The notes beneath the pieces were generated by a model that did no database searches, had not been told where the DNA came from, and was given only the letters and a program-made list of their open reading frames with translations. From Arthrobacter sp. Y81 (GTDB lineage Bacteria > Actinomycetota > Actinomycetes > Actinomycetales > Micrococcaceae), in assembly GCF_002929335.1 (NCBI RefSeq), contig NZ_PJIL01000003.1:186001-250000 (forward strand): a stretch of DNA of 64,000 nucleotides, in the 5' to 3' direction. The position numbers and the translations under genes are program-made. Each line of letters opens with the position of its first letter. Positions within the stretch are counted from its first letter, which is position 1. Below, one piece after another: positions 52,635 through 60,622 of this stretch.

Positions 52635-53863
52635 GCCTGGATGAAAAGACAGCTGGGGCGCAGGCTGCAGAATTGCACCGCCGGCCGCCGGTACCGCGCT
52701 GGCTGCTCGGCCTCGGTCCGCTGGTACTGATCGCGATCCTGCTCGGGCTGTTCTCGCTCCTGAATGCGCCGGGCCTCGCCCAGCTTTCGGAGGGTGTACC
52801 GCCCAAGGAGGAGGTCGCCGTCGAGGACGTCCGCCTCACGCCCGGCCAGATCGAAATCACCGTCCGCAACGAAGGCCCGGACCCGGTGGCAATCGCGCAG
52901 GTCAATATCTCGGACTACTACGCCCCGTTCACGCAGACGCGCGAGACCATGGCGCCGCTGGAATCAACCACGCTCACGATCAGCTACCACTGGGTCGATG
53001 GCGACCCCTACGAGGTGGCCCTGGTCACCTCCCTCGGCGGCAAGATCACCGCCGAAATCGACGCCGCTGCCCTCAGTCCGGAACGGGGCAGCTCATTCTT
53101 CAGCCTCATGGCCCTGCTGGGCATCTACGTCGGGGTCATCCCGGTGGCACTGGGGATGCTCTGGATGCCGTTCGTCCGACGCTCCCCTGGCTCCTGGATT
53201 CGTATCCTGCTCGGAGTTACGATCGGGCTGCTTGGTTTCCTGGCCATTGATGCGACTCTCGAGGGCATGGACGTGGTTGCCGAGAACGGAGCCTTTGGAG
53301 GAACCCTGGTGGTGTTCCTCGGAGCACTCCTCGCATACCTGGCACTGGAGGGCATCGATGCGTGGATGCGCAGGCATCAGGACCTGAGCATCGCGGGCCT
53401 GCCCGCGGCACTGCCGCCCCAGCGGCTCGCCCTGCTAATTGCGATCGGCATCGGACTTCACAACCTCGGCGAGGGCCTCGCGATTGGATCGGCCTACAGC
53501 GTCGGCTCGCTCGCGCTCGGGGCCACGCTGATCGTCGGTTTCGCCATCCACAACACCACCGAAGGGCTGGCCATCGTCACACCCCTGGCAAAGGAACCGC
53601 CCAGCCTCGGACGCCTGGCGGTGCTGGGCCTGATCGCGGGAGTCCCGGCCATCGCAGGAGCCCTGATCGGGGCCACGGTCTACCAGCCCGCCCTGTCGGC
53701 TTTCCTGCTGGGCGTCGGCGCCGGCGCCGTGGCCCAGGTGGCCATCAAACTCCTGCCCATGATGAAGGACCACGCAGGAAGGACCTTCACGCCGCTTACC
53801 AGCGCCGGCATTATTCTGGGGCTGGCGGTGATGTTTGCCACCGGGCTTCTGGTCCAGGCCTGA
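52631..53863 (+). CDS. ZIP-family metal transporter with an extra exported N-terminal domain
   Basis: 410 residues. A first membrane segment (about 25-45) and an exported beta domain (about 60-145, VRLTPGQIEITVRNEGPDPVAIAQ) precede a ZIP-like core of about seven membrane segments. Metal-binding motifs are HNLGEG (His277, Asn278, Glu281) and HNTTEG (His307, Asn308, Glu311), the two motifs of ZIP transport sites. The N-terminal domain is not part of ordinary ZIP proteins and might receive ions from the oxidase. Its ATG overlaps the oxidase stop (ATGA). Confidence 0.86.
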   Translation: MSLDEKTAGAQAAELHRRPPVPRWLLGLGPLVLIAILLGLFSLLNAPGLAQLSEGVPPKEEVAVEDVRLTPGQIEITVRNEGPDPVAIAQVNISDYYAPFTQTRETMAPLESTTLTISYHWVDGDPYEVALVTSLGGKITAEIDAAALSPERGSSFFSLMALLGIYVGVIPVALGMLWMPFVRRSPGSWIRILLGVTIGLLGFLAIDATLEGMDVVAENGAFGGTLVVFLGALLAYLALEGIDAWMRRHQDLSIAGLPAALPPQRLALLIAIGIGLHNLGEGLAIGSAYSVGSLALGATLIVGFAIHNTTEGLAIVTPLAKEPPSLGRLAVLGLIAGVPAIAGALIGATVYQPALSAFLLGVGAGAVAQVAIKLLPMMKDHAGRTFTPLTSAGIILGLAVMFATGLLVQA

Positions 53864-53909
53864 GTGGTGGCCCAGATTCGGTAACGGCACGGCGAGCGCC
53901 GCGGGAGCT

Positions 53910-53938
53910 CAGATGCGAGTAGCGAGCCTCTCTATACT
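53910..53938 (+). promoter_or_regulatory. Candidate promoter of the deacetylase gene
   Basis: TATACT at 53933-53938 is a good -10 hexamer; the -35 region (53910-53915) is weak. It lies about 100 bases upstream of the start, leaving a long leader with a small ACGCC/GGCGT hairpin. Confidence 0.35.
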
Positions 53939-54037
53939 TGGTTTCGCCGTTTGTCAAATGGAGTGTTTTGCCTTCACGCCGCGAGGCGTAGTCTACGTGC
54001 ATGTTCTTGCGGGGGGACTCACACGCTTGGAGGAATC

Positions 54038-55567
54038 ATGCGCTGGATGACCCACCCTGTCCGCAGTCAAGCTCGGCACTTGGCGGACCCTCCGGAGGAC
54101 ACTTCCGCCAAGGACCGGCACGGTCGGCGGTGGACTGCGATCGTAGGTGTTTTGCTGCTCACGGTGAGCACCGTGGTTGGCATAGCCAGCTCATCGAAGG
54201 CTGCCGAGCCAACGATCATCAGCCTCACTTTTGACGACGGCAACGGCAGCCAGCTCGCAGCCGCCCAGGTACTCAGGGCGCACGGGCTGGTGGGAACCTT
54301 CTACATCACCACCTCCTTCATCGGTTCCTCCGGTTTTCTCACGCAGGCGAATCTGAACACCCTGGCTGCCGACGGCAACGAGATCGGCGGCCACAGCGTG
54401 ACCCATCCGGACCTGACCACCCTCAGCGCCGCGGCCGCCCGCGCGGAAGTCTGCAACAGCAAGACGACGCTTGAGGGCTGGGGTTTCACTGTCCGGAACT
54501 TCGCCTATCCCTTTGCCGCAGAGAACGCGACCGCCCAGTCGGCAGTCCGGGATTGCGGCTACGCCAGTTCACGGGGCCTGGGTGACCTGCGCTCGCCGGA
54601 AAGCTGTGCCACCTGCCCTGTGGCCGAGTCGCTGCCGCCGGGCAATCCAATGGTCACCAAGGCTCCGGACCAGGTGGCCAGCTCGTGGACCCTCGCGGAT
54701 CTGCAGGCACGGGTCACCGACGCAGAGACCACCGGCGGCTGGGTGCAGCTGACCTTCCACGAAATCGCCGTGGGCACGGATCCGACGCTGTCCATCACTC
54801 CCGCACTGTTCGAATCCTTCGTCACGTGGCTAGCCGCGCGGACGGCCAACGGGACGACGTCGGTCCGCACCGTGGCGCAGGCATTGGGCCAGTCCTCCGC
54901 TCCCCCAACGTCGCCCTCTCCGTCACCGTCACCCTCTCCGTCGCCGTCGCCCTCACCGTCACCGTCGCCCTCACCGTCACCGTCGCCCTCTATCTCGTTC
55001 GTTGACGTCCCGCCGGGCTCGGCGCTGTACACAGAGGTCAGCTGGATGGCGAACCAGGGAATTGCCGGCGGCTGGTACGAAAGTGACGGTACCCGTACAT
55101 TCCGTCCCGGCGTGGCCGCCAGCAGGGACATGATGGCCGCGTTCTTCTACCGGATGGCCGGGAGCCCTGCCTATACGCCGACGGGTTCCCCCTTTGCGGA
55201 TGTCACGCCGGAGACCCCTTTCTACAAAGAGATCCTGTGGCTCGCATCCCAGGGAATCACCAACGGCTGGGCTGAAGCCAACGGAACCAGGACCTTCCGC
55301 CCGACAGTGGCTGTCAACCGGGATCAGGTCGCCGCATTTGTGTACCGTTTCGCTGGCAGCCCTGCCTACACACCCACAGCACCTCCCTTTGTCGACATCT
55401 CCCAGCAAAACGCCTTCTATGCAGAGATCGCATGGCTGGCGTCCAACGGGATCTCCAACGGCTGGGCGGAACCCGACGGCACCAGGACCTTCCGGCCCGG
55501 ATTGCCCGTCAACCGGGACCAGGTGGCTGCCTTCCTCTACCGCTACAACACCGCCTTCCCGGCGTAA
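54038..55567 (+). CDS. Secreted polysaccharide deacetylase with three SLH-like repeats
   Basis: 509 residues. N-terminal signal/anchor (about 31-50), NodB-homology domain (about 58-285) with SLTFDDGNG (Asp66, Asp67) and HSVTHPDL (His119, His123) forming the metal site, a Ser-Pro linker (about 289-319), then three SLH-like repeats (about 320-509) sharing FRP...V.RD..AAF.YR. Predicted to deacetylate a cell-wall or exopolysaccharide (or release an N-acetyl group from GlcNAc polymers) while held at the wall by its repeats. ATG 54038 has GGAGG 4 bases upstream. Confidence 0.87.
   Translation: MRWMTHPVRSQARHLADPPEDTSAKDRHGRRWTAIVGVLLLTVSTVVGIASSSKAAEPTIISLTFDDGNGSQLAAAQVLRAHGLVGTFYITTSFIGSSGFLTQANLNTLAADGNEIGGHSVTHPDLTTLSAAAARAEVCNSKTTLEGWGFTVRNFAYPFAAENATAQSAVRDCGYASSRGLGDLRSPESCATCPVAESLPPGNPMVTKAPDQVASSWTLADLQARVTDAETTGGWVQLTFHEIAVGTDPTLSITPALFESFVTWLAARTANGTTSVRTVAQALGQSSAPPTSPSPSPSPSPSPSPSPSPSPSPSPSPSISFVDVPPGSALYTEVSWMANQGIAGGWYESDGTRTFRPGVAASRDMMAAFFYRMAGSPAYTPTGSPFADVTPETPFYKEILWLASQGITNGWAEANGTRTFRPTVAVNRDQVAAFVYRFAGSPAYTPTAPPFVDISQQNAFYAEIAWLASNGISNGWAEPDGTRTFRPGLPVNRDQVAAFLYRYNTAFPA
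54905..54990 (+). repeat. Ser-Pro codon repeat (linker)
   Basis: Alternating TCN-CCN codons with internal 12- to 18-bp repeat units built on CCGTCACC and CCGTCGCC, encoding about 13 Ser-Pro pairs between the deacetylase and SLH-like parts. In frame, so copy changes alter linker length only. Confidence 0.85.
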
Positions 55568-55593
55568 CAGCCGTCATGAGGCAGAATCCGTAA

Positions 55594-55848
55594 ATGCATA
55601 ACTATTGTGTGGCCATCTGCCAGCTGAGCGATCAGCCGCAGGAGGACTTCGACGTCAACACGGAGCTTCTGATCCTTGAGGGCAAGGAACTCCATGTTGC
55701 GACGTGGGACGCCGAGCCCCGGGACGGCGGCTTCGACATCCTGGTCCTCAACGACCGCGTCAGCGCCCTCGGGTTCATGGTGGTCACCGACTGGGAGTTC
55801 CTGGAAGAAAAGGCCTACGCGGTGGTGGAGCGGCGGGCCGGCGGCTGA
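55594..55848 (+). CDS. Small conserved hypothetical protein
   Basis: 84 residues, acidic, soluble, alpha/beta: LSDQPQEDFDVNTELLILEG, LHVATWDAEPRDGGFDILVL, FMVVTDWEFLEEKAYAVVE. No motif I can assign. ATG 55594 follows GAGGCAG. Its last 34 bases overlap the end of the convergent DNA-alkylation-repair gene. Confidence 0.6.
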   Translation: MHNYCVAICQLSDQPQEDFDVNTELLILEGKELHVATWDAEPRDGGFDILVLNDRVSALGFMVVTDWEFLEEKAYAVVERRAGG

Positions 55849-56333
55849 GGGCCGTCCGCCCGTGACAGCCCGGCTGCGCGACGCAACCAAGGGTCGGGAT
55901 CACGCGCCCACCGGTCCAGCACAACGTCCGCCCGCTCTCTCGCCTGTCCTTCCAGCCCGGCTATCAGGGGACGGACGACGTCGGCGGCCAGCGGGTCCAC
56001 CAGCTCACCCGACTGCGCCTCCCGTACAAAACCCTCAATCCGGGTGAGGTCGGAGTTGTTAAGCAGAGCCACCCGGGATTGCAGCAGCACAACCGCCGCC
56101 TGGCGGCGCTCGAAGACGGGGACCGACCACAGCTCAGTGCTGAGGGCCGTGATGTCATCGTGAACCAGGTCACGGTGGCGGCGCAGCATGTCGCGGATGG
56201 TTCCCCGCACCGCACCCACGGACGCGCCGTAGTACTCAAGCCCGTCGCCCAGCCGGGCATGGGCCTCTTCCGCCCGGAGCCAGGAGCTTTCCCGCTGCAG
56301 CGAGGCATCCACGAAGTCACAGGCGTCAGTCAC
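55815..56333 (-). CDS. DNA alkylation repair (AlkD-like HEAT repeat) protein, C-terminally short
   Basis: 172 residues. HEAT-repeat pattern of the AlkD family: YYGASVGAVRGTIRDMLRR, LSTELWSVPVFERRQAAVVLL, and WARDPDPWLRRAAGLS, which in full-length relatives (about 220-240 residues) is followed by a further DNA-binding repeat. Here it ends soon after that with an unrelated tail (RADGPQPPARRSTTA). GTG 56333 was chosen as the start of conserved sequence. The glycosylase role is uncertain because of the shortening. Divergent from rnz by 36 bases. Confidence 0.72.
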   Translation of the reverse strand: MTDACDFVDASLQRESSWLRAEEAHARLGDGLEYYGASVGAVRGTIRDMLRRHRDLVHDDITALSTELWSVPVFERRQAAVVLLQSRVALLNNSDLTRIEGFVREAQSGELVDPLAADVVRPLIAGLEGQARERADVVLDRWARDPDPWLRRAAGLSRADGPQPPARRSTTA

Positions 56334-56369
56334 CCGACCATTCTCCCAAACAGTGAGACACTCAGTCCC

Positions 56370-57386
56370 ATGCGTGAACTGGTCGTCCTCGGTACCGCCT
56401 CGCAGGTTCCCACGCGGACCCGCAACCACAACGGCTACCTGCTGCGGTGGGACGGCGAGGGTCTGCTGTTCGACCCGGGTGAAGGCACCCAGCGGCAGAT
56501 GATCCACGCCGTCGTCTCGGCCAGCCAGGTCACGCGGATCTGCCTCACGCACGTTCACGGGGACCACTGCTTCGGGCTTCCGGGCGTCCTGTCGCGCATG
56601 GTCCTCGACGGAGTGAAGCACCCGGTGCACCTGCATTTCCCAGCCGCGGGCGAGGAGGTAGTCCGCGCCCTCGTGTCCCTCGCCTCCCCGGGCCTGGACC
56701 TGCGGCTGCACCCGCACTCGGGTCCGGGGCCGGTGGCACCGGGCCTGGAGGTGCGGCCGCTGCGGCATCGCATCGACACGTTCGGCTATCGGCTGGTCGA
56801 GCCGGACGGCCGCACCATCGTGCCGGATCAACTCGCAAAGGCAGGGATCTCCGGGCCGGACATCGCACAGCTCCAGCAGCAAGGGAATGTGGGCGGGATC
56901 CGGCTGGAGGACGTGAGCGTTCCGCGTCCCGGCCAGAGCTTCGCCTTCGTCATGGATACAGCCGAGTGCGACGGCGCCGAAGAGCTCGCCGACGGGGTGG
57001 ACCTCCTGGTGGCGGAGTCAACGTTCAGCAATGACGACGCCGGGCTGGCCGCCCAGTACCTGCACCTCACCGCCGGGCAGGCAGGGGCATTGGCATCCAC
57101 CGCCGGAGCCGGGACACTGGTCCTCACCCATTTTTCGTCACGGTACATCGATGTTCGCGTCCTCGCCGAACAGGCCGCTGCCCGCGCCGGGCGGGCCGCC
57201 GTCGTCGCGGCAGAGGACCTGGACAGGATCCCCCTGCCCAAGCGGCAGCGGAATGGCCTGTTGGCCGGCGCCGTCCCGCCGTCAGTAGATGAAGATGTCG
57301 ATCCAGGCACGGTTGTGGGCATGAAGCAGGACCAGGAACAGGACGAAGTCGAAGAGCAGGTGGACGGCCACGATGTAGGACAGTGA
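56370..57386 (+). CDS. rnz: Ribonuclease Z with extended C-terminus
   Basis: Zinc endonuclease that trims tRNA 3' ends. 338 residues. The metallo-beta-lactamase fold with THVHGDHCFGLPG (His61, His63, Asp65, His66), further ligands in FVMDTAECDG and TLVLTHFSSRY. The exosite region is GLDLRLHPHSGPGPVAP. Family proteins usually end shortly after the DLDRIPLPKR-type segment. This one runs about 42 residues further, into an acidic tail (DQEQDEVEEQVDGHD) encoded opposite the convergent CPBP-like gene (105-bp overlap). Confidence 0.88.
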   Translation: MRELVVLGTASQVPTRTRNHNGYLLRWDGEGLLFDPGEGTQRQMIHAVVSASQVTRICLTHVHGDHCFGLPGVLSRMVLDGVKHPVHLHFPAAGEEVVRALVSLASPGLDLRLHPHSGPGPVAPGLEVRPLRHRIDTFGYRLVEPDGRTIVPDQLAKAGISGPDIAQLQQQGNVGGIRLEDVSVPRPGQSFAFVMDTAECDGAEELADGVDLLVAESTFSNDDAGLAAQYLHLTAGQAGALASTAGAGTLVLTHFSSRYIDVRVLAEQAAARAGRAAVVAAEDLDRIPLPKRQRNGLLAGAVPPSVDEDVDPGTVVGMKQDQEQDEVEEQVDGHDVGQ

Positions 57387-58109
57387 CTTCGTCTTCGTGA
57401 AAATGAGCGCCTGGAGCAGGGCGAACGGAAAGATGAAGGCCGGTGCCCAGGCATGGAAGCCCAGTTCCCACAGGAACGACGTGAACAGGACAGCCTGCAG
57501 GACGTTTGCCTGCGCCAGGGGCAGGTGCCGGCGCAGAAGCACAAAGACGGTGCAGATAAAGAACAGCTCGTCCCAGATCCCCAGCACATTCGTGCCCAGG
57601 AAGAGGCGGAAGATCCCTTCCGGGTCCGAGACCGCCGGCCAGTTGGTGTAGACCCCGGTGTTGACCATGTACGCCGGCAGCAGCGCGTAGCCCATGACGA
57701 CGACGGCGGCCAGGTACCACTTCTCGGTCCGCGTCCAGGGGTGACCGGTCATCACGGGAAACCTGACGGCATGGTCCTTGAAGGCGAACCGCGAAACAAA
57801 GTACGGGATTCCCACAGCGAGGATCATCGCCGTACCCATGACGAGCATGTGCCCGGTGCTGATATCAGTGGTGATCGGAACCAGGCTGATGGCCACGAGC
57901 CCTGCCGTGATCAGGGCCAGATCGCGCAGGAACGCCCGGTCGATGAATCCTGCCAGTACAAGCGCCGTCGCCAAAAGGGCGTACCCGGCGATCCGTTGTT
58001 CCAGTACGAACAGGACGAAGCCGGAGAGCGACACAAGCGCCGAGGGAAGCAGCTTCAGCGAGATGCCGCTGCGGATCCTGATTCTGACTGCGAGCGCACG
58101 GTTAGACAT
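57282..58109 (-). CDS. CPBP-like intramembrane protease family protein, motif 1 altered
   Basis: 275 residues with about eight membrane segments. The C-terminal part shows the three CPBP regions: GIWDELFFICTVFVLLRR (position of EExxxR, but here Asp-Glu with no Arg at the usual spot), FLWELGFHAW (FxxxH) and VAVHLLFDF (HxxxB). Because motif 1 deviates, activity is doubtful. ATG 58109 overlaps the end of the dienelactone hydrolase gene by 8 bases, suggesting an operon. Confidence 0.62.
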   Translation of the reverse strand: MSNRALAVRIRIRSGISLKLLPSALVSLSGFVLFVLEQRIAGYALLATALVLAGFIDRAFLRDLALITAGLVAISLVPITTDISTGHMLVMGTAMILAVGIPYFVSRFAFKDHAVRFPVMTGHPWTRTEKWYLAAVVVMGYALLPAYMVNTGVYTNWPAVSDPEGIFRLFLGTNVLGIWDELFFICTVFVLLRRHLPLAQANVLQAVLFTSFLWELGFHAWAPAFIFPFALLQALIFTKTKSLSYIVAVHLLFDFVLFLVLLHAHNRAWIDIFIY

Positions 58110-59073
58110 ACTTGCCGAACCAGGCCAGGGTGTCGTTCCAGGCAGCGGTGGCCTGCGCCTCGTTGTAGCGCTCGCCGGTGTCGTTGTGGAATGCATGGTC
58201 GACGCCGGGATACACCTTGAGCTCATGGCGGACGTCAGTGGCCGCCAGGGCGTCCCGGAAGGCAGGCAATGCGCCGGTGATCCGGTCGTCAAGTTCGGCG
58301 TAGACGCCGAGGACCGCCGGCCTGATCGCGGAGAGCTTGTCCAGGTCGGGGGCGGGTCCGTAGAACGCCGACGTCGCCTTCAGTCCGGTCAGCTCCGTCG
58401 CCGCCTGCCACGTGATGCCTCCGCCGAAGCAGTAGCCCGTCATGGCAATCCGCCCGGAATCGACGTAGGGCTGCGCGTTGAGGTAATCGAACGCCGCTGA
58501 GAAGTCAGCCACGTGCCGGGATGCACCGGCCTTCGTCAGCGCTCCGGGGACGGCGTCCCGGTCCAGGCTCGCCGTTCCGCCCTCCCTGCTCAGCAGGTCG
58601 AGGGCCAGGGCCGCGTACCCGGCCTTGGCGAAGCGGCGCGCCACGTCCTGGATATGCGGGGTCAGCCCGCGGTTCTCATGGCAGACCAGCACGGCCGGTC
58701 CCGCTTCGTCGCCCTCCGGCCGGGCAAGGTAGGCGCTGATGTCGGTGCCGCCGGAGGGGAACCGCACCGTCGCGGTCACCAGGCCGGCCGCACCCTCGGG
58801 AACGGAGAGCGGGCTCTTGGCGCCGGGCACGGCGCCGGCGGAAGCGGTGCCGCCGCCCGGCGAAGGCGAGGACGGGCTGGGCATCGGGTCGGTGCTTCGT
58901 GGAAGTTCCTGCGGCGTGCAGCCAACCAGGGCCATGGCGCCCGCGGCGGCGGCCATGCTGCCGGTAATGAACGCCACCCGGCGCGTAAACGTGTGTTGGC
59001 TCATGGCACCGGCACGGTAATCGTCGAAGAATTCCTCGATCAGGTACTTCTCGAACTTGCCAAGCTGGGTCAT
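58102..59073 (-). CDS. Tat-type dienelactone hydrolase family lipoprotein
   Basis: 323 residues. The N-terminus has a 25-residue basic/acidic helix then a twin-arginine signal (TRRVAFITGSM) and a lipobox ALVGC (Cys52), so it should be a lipoprotein exported folded. The hydrolase domain has nucleophile Cys215 (TGYCFGGG), Asp262 or Asp263 (AELDDRI) and His293 (PGVDHAFHN), the Cys-His-Asp triad of dienelactone hydrolases. ATG 59073 has GGAGG 6 bases upstream. Exported members of this group act on unknown esters. Confidence 0.85.
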   Translation of the reverse strand: MTQLGKFEKYLIEEFFDDYRAGAMSQHTFTRRVAFITGSMAAAAGAMALVGCTPQELPRSTDPMPSPSSPSPGGGTASAGAVPGAKSPLSVPEGAAGLVTATVRFPSGGTDISAYLARPEGDEAGPAVLVCHENRGLTPHIQDVARRFAKAGYAALALDLLSREGGTASLDRDAVPGALTKAGASRHVADFSAAFDYLNAQPYVDSGRIAMTGYCFGGGITWQAATELTGLKATSAFYGPAPDLDKLSAIRPAVLGVYAELDDRITGALPAFRDALAATDVRHELKVYPGVDHAFHNDTGERYNEAQATAAWNDTLAWFGKYV

Positions 59074-59148
59074 GGAGCGCCTCCTACCGGTTACCAAATA
59101 TCCTCCTCCGCCCGTTCATCACGGGGCAAGGGGTCCGGTGCTTCGGCG

Positions 59149-59934
59149 CTAGAAGGGGTTCAGCAGCCGGTCCACGAACTGCCGTGTGCGTTCCTCCCGC
59201 GGGTCACGCAGGACCGTGTCCGGGTGCCCGCGTTCGACGACGACGCCACCGTCCATGAAGATGACTTCGTCTGCGACCTGGCGGGCGAACGCCAGCTCGT
59301 GGGTGACCACCACCATGGTCCAGCCCTCATCGGCCAGTTCCTTGATGACCGTCAGGACGTCCCCTACCAGCTCCGGATCCAGGGCCGACGTGGGCTCGTC
59401 AAAAAGCAGGAGCTGCGGGCGCAGGGCCAGTGCACGCACGATGCCCACGCGCTGCTGCTGCCCGCCGGAGAGCTCGAACGGGTAGCTCTTTTCCTTGCCT
59501 TCCAGCCCGACCCGGGCCAGAAGCTCCCTGGCCGCAGCGATCGCCTCGGCTTTGGGGCGTTTCTGAACCTGCACGGGCCCTTCGATGATGTTCTCCAGGA
59601 CCGTTTTGTGCGGGAAGAGATTGTAGTGCTGGAACACCATGGCACTGCGGTCCCGTAAGGAGGCCAGCTGCTTCTTGGACACCGGTGCGGAAAAGTCCAC
59701 GGCGAGCTGCCCGACAAAGTCCACTACGCCGTCGTCGGGTATTTCCAGTCCGTTGAGGCACCGCAGGACCGTCGTTTTTCCGGACCCCGACGGCCCGATC
59801 AGGGCGACGACTTCGCCGCGGCGGACGTCGATGTCTACGGATTTGAGCACTTCATGGCTGCCGAAGGCCTTCCGCAGTTCCCTGACGGCCAGCAGCGCCG
59901 AGTCGTCCGGGAGCGTGGATTCAGTGGGCGACAT
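59149..59934 (-). CDS. Amino-acid (cystine-type) ABC transporter ATPase
   Basis: 261 residues. Walker A GPSGSGKTT, Q-loop FQHYNLFPHKTVLENI, signature LSGGQQQRVG, Walker B LLLFDEPTSALDPE and the H-loop VVVTHE are all intact. Belongs to the polar-amino-acid ATPase family (YecC/TcyN-like). Its first 14 bases overlap the permease gene, and it is the last gene of the three-gene transporter operon. Confidence 0.92.
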   Translation of the reverse strand: MSPTESTLPDDSALLAVRELRKAFGSHEVLKSVDIDVRRGEVVALIGPSGSGKTTVLRCLNGLEIPDDGVVDFVGQLAVDFSAPVSKKQLASLRDRSAMVFQHYNLFPHKTVLENIIEGPVQVQKRPKAEAIAAARELLARVGLEGKEKSYPFELSGGQQQRVGIVRALALRPQLLLFDEPTSALDPELVGDVLTVIKELADEGWTMVVVTHELAFARQVADEVIFMDGGVVVERGHPDTVLRDPREERTRQFVDRLLNPF

Positions 59935-60586
59935 AGCGGTCCAATCTCTTCTCCAGGACGGATTGGCCGCCGGCAAGGACCAGGCAGACGACCCAGTAGA
60001 TGACGGCCGCCTCCAGATACAGCAGCATGAACTCCTGGCTGAAGGCCGCCACCTGCTGCGCCTGGCGGAACAGCTCGGTGACGAGGATCAGGGATGCCAG
60101 TGACGTGTCCTTGACCAGGCTGATGAAGGTGTTGGAAAGGGGCGGGACCGAGACCCTGGCGGCCTGCGGCAGGATGATCCGCACCAGCGACTGACGGCGG
60201 GACATGCCGATCGTGTGCCCGGCCTCCCACTGCCCCTTGGGAACGGAAAGGATGGCCGCCCGGATCACCTCCGCTGCGTATCCGCCCACGTTCAGGGAGA
60301 ACGCGATGATGGCGCTGGGCCAGGGGCTGATGGTGACGCCGATTGAAGGCAGCCCGTAGAAAATGACGAACAACTGGACCAGGAGTGGTGTGCCGCGGAT
60401 GACCGAGATGTAGATCCGCGCAATGGCAGCGAACACGGGGTTACGGCTCAGCCGCATGAGGGCGATGAGGAGGGCCAGCAGCAGTCCCAGGCCGAACGAC
60501 GCCAGGGCCAGCGGAATCGTGCCCGTGACGGCGCCCATCAGGATTGGCCCGAGTGAGCTCCACACGAGGTCCCAGTTGATAGTCAT
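59921..60586 (-). CDS. Amino-acid (cystine-type) ABC transporter permease
   Basis: 221 residues, five to six membrane segments. Closely resembles YecS/TcyL: RIYISVIRGTPLLVQLFVIFYGLP, GGYAAEVIRAAILSVPKGQWEAG (EAA-type region), LSNTFISLVKDTSLASLILVTEL. Substrate-specific cystine transport is inferred from this likeness plus the binding protein. Confidence 0.9.
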   Translation of the reverse strand: MTINWDLVWSSLGPILMGAVTGTIPLALASFGLGLLLALLIALMRLSRNPVFAAIARIYISVIRGTPLLVQLFVIFYGLPSIGVTISPWPSAIIAFSLNVGGYAAEVIRAAILSVPKGQWEAGHTIGMSRRQSLVRIILPQAARVSVPPLSNTFISLVKDTSLASLILVTELFRQAQQVAAFSQEFMLLYLEAAVIYWVVCLVLAGGQSVLEKRLDRYVAH

Positions 60587-60622
60587 GCTCTGACGCTGCG
60601 TTCTCCGTCGGCCTCCATGCCG

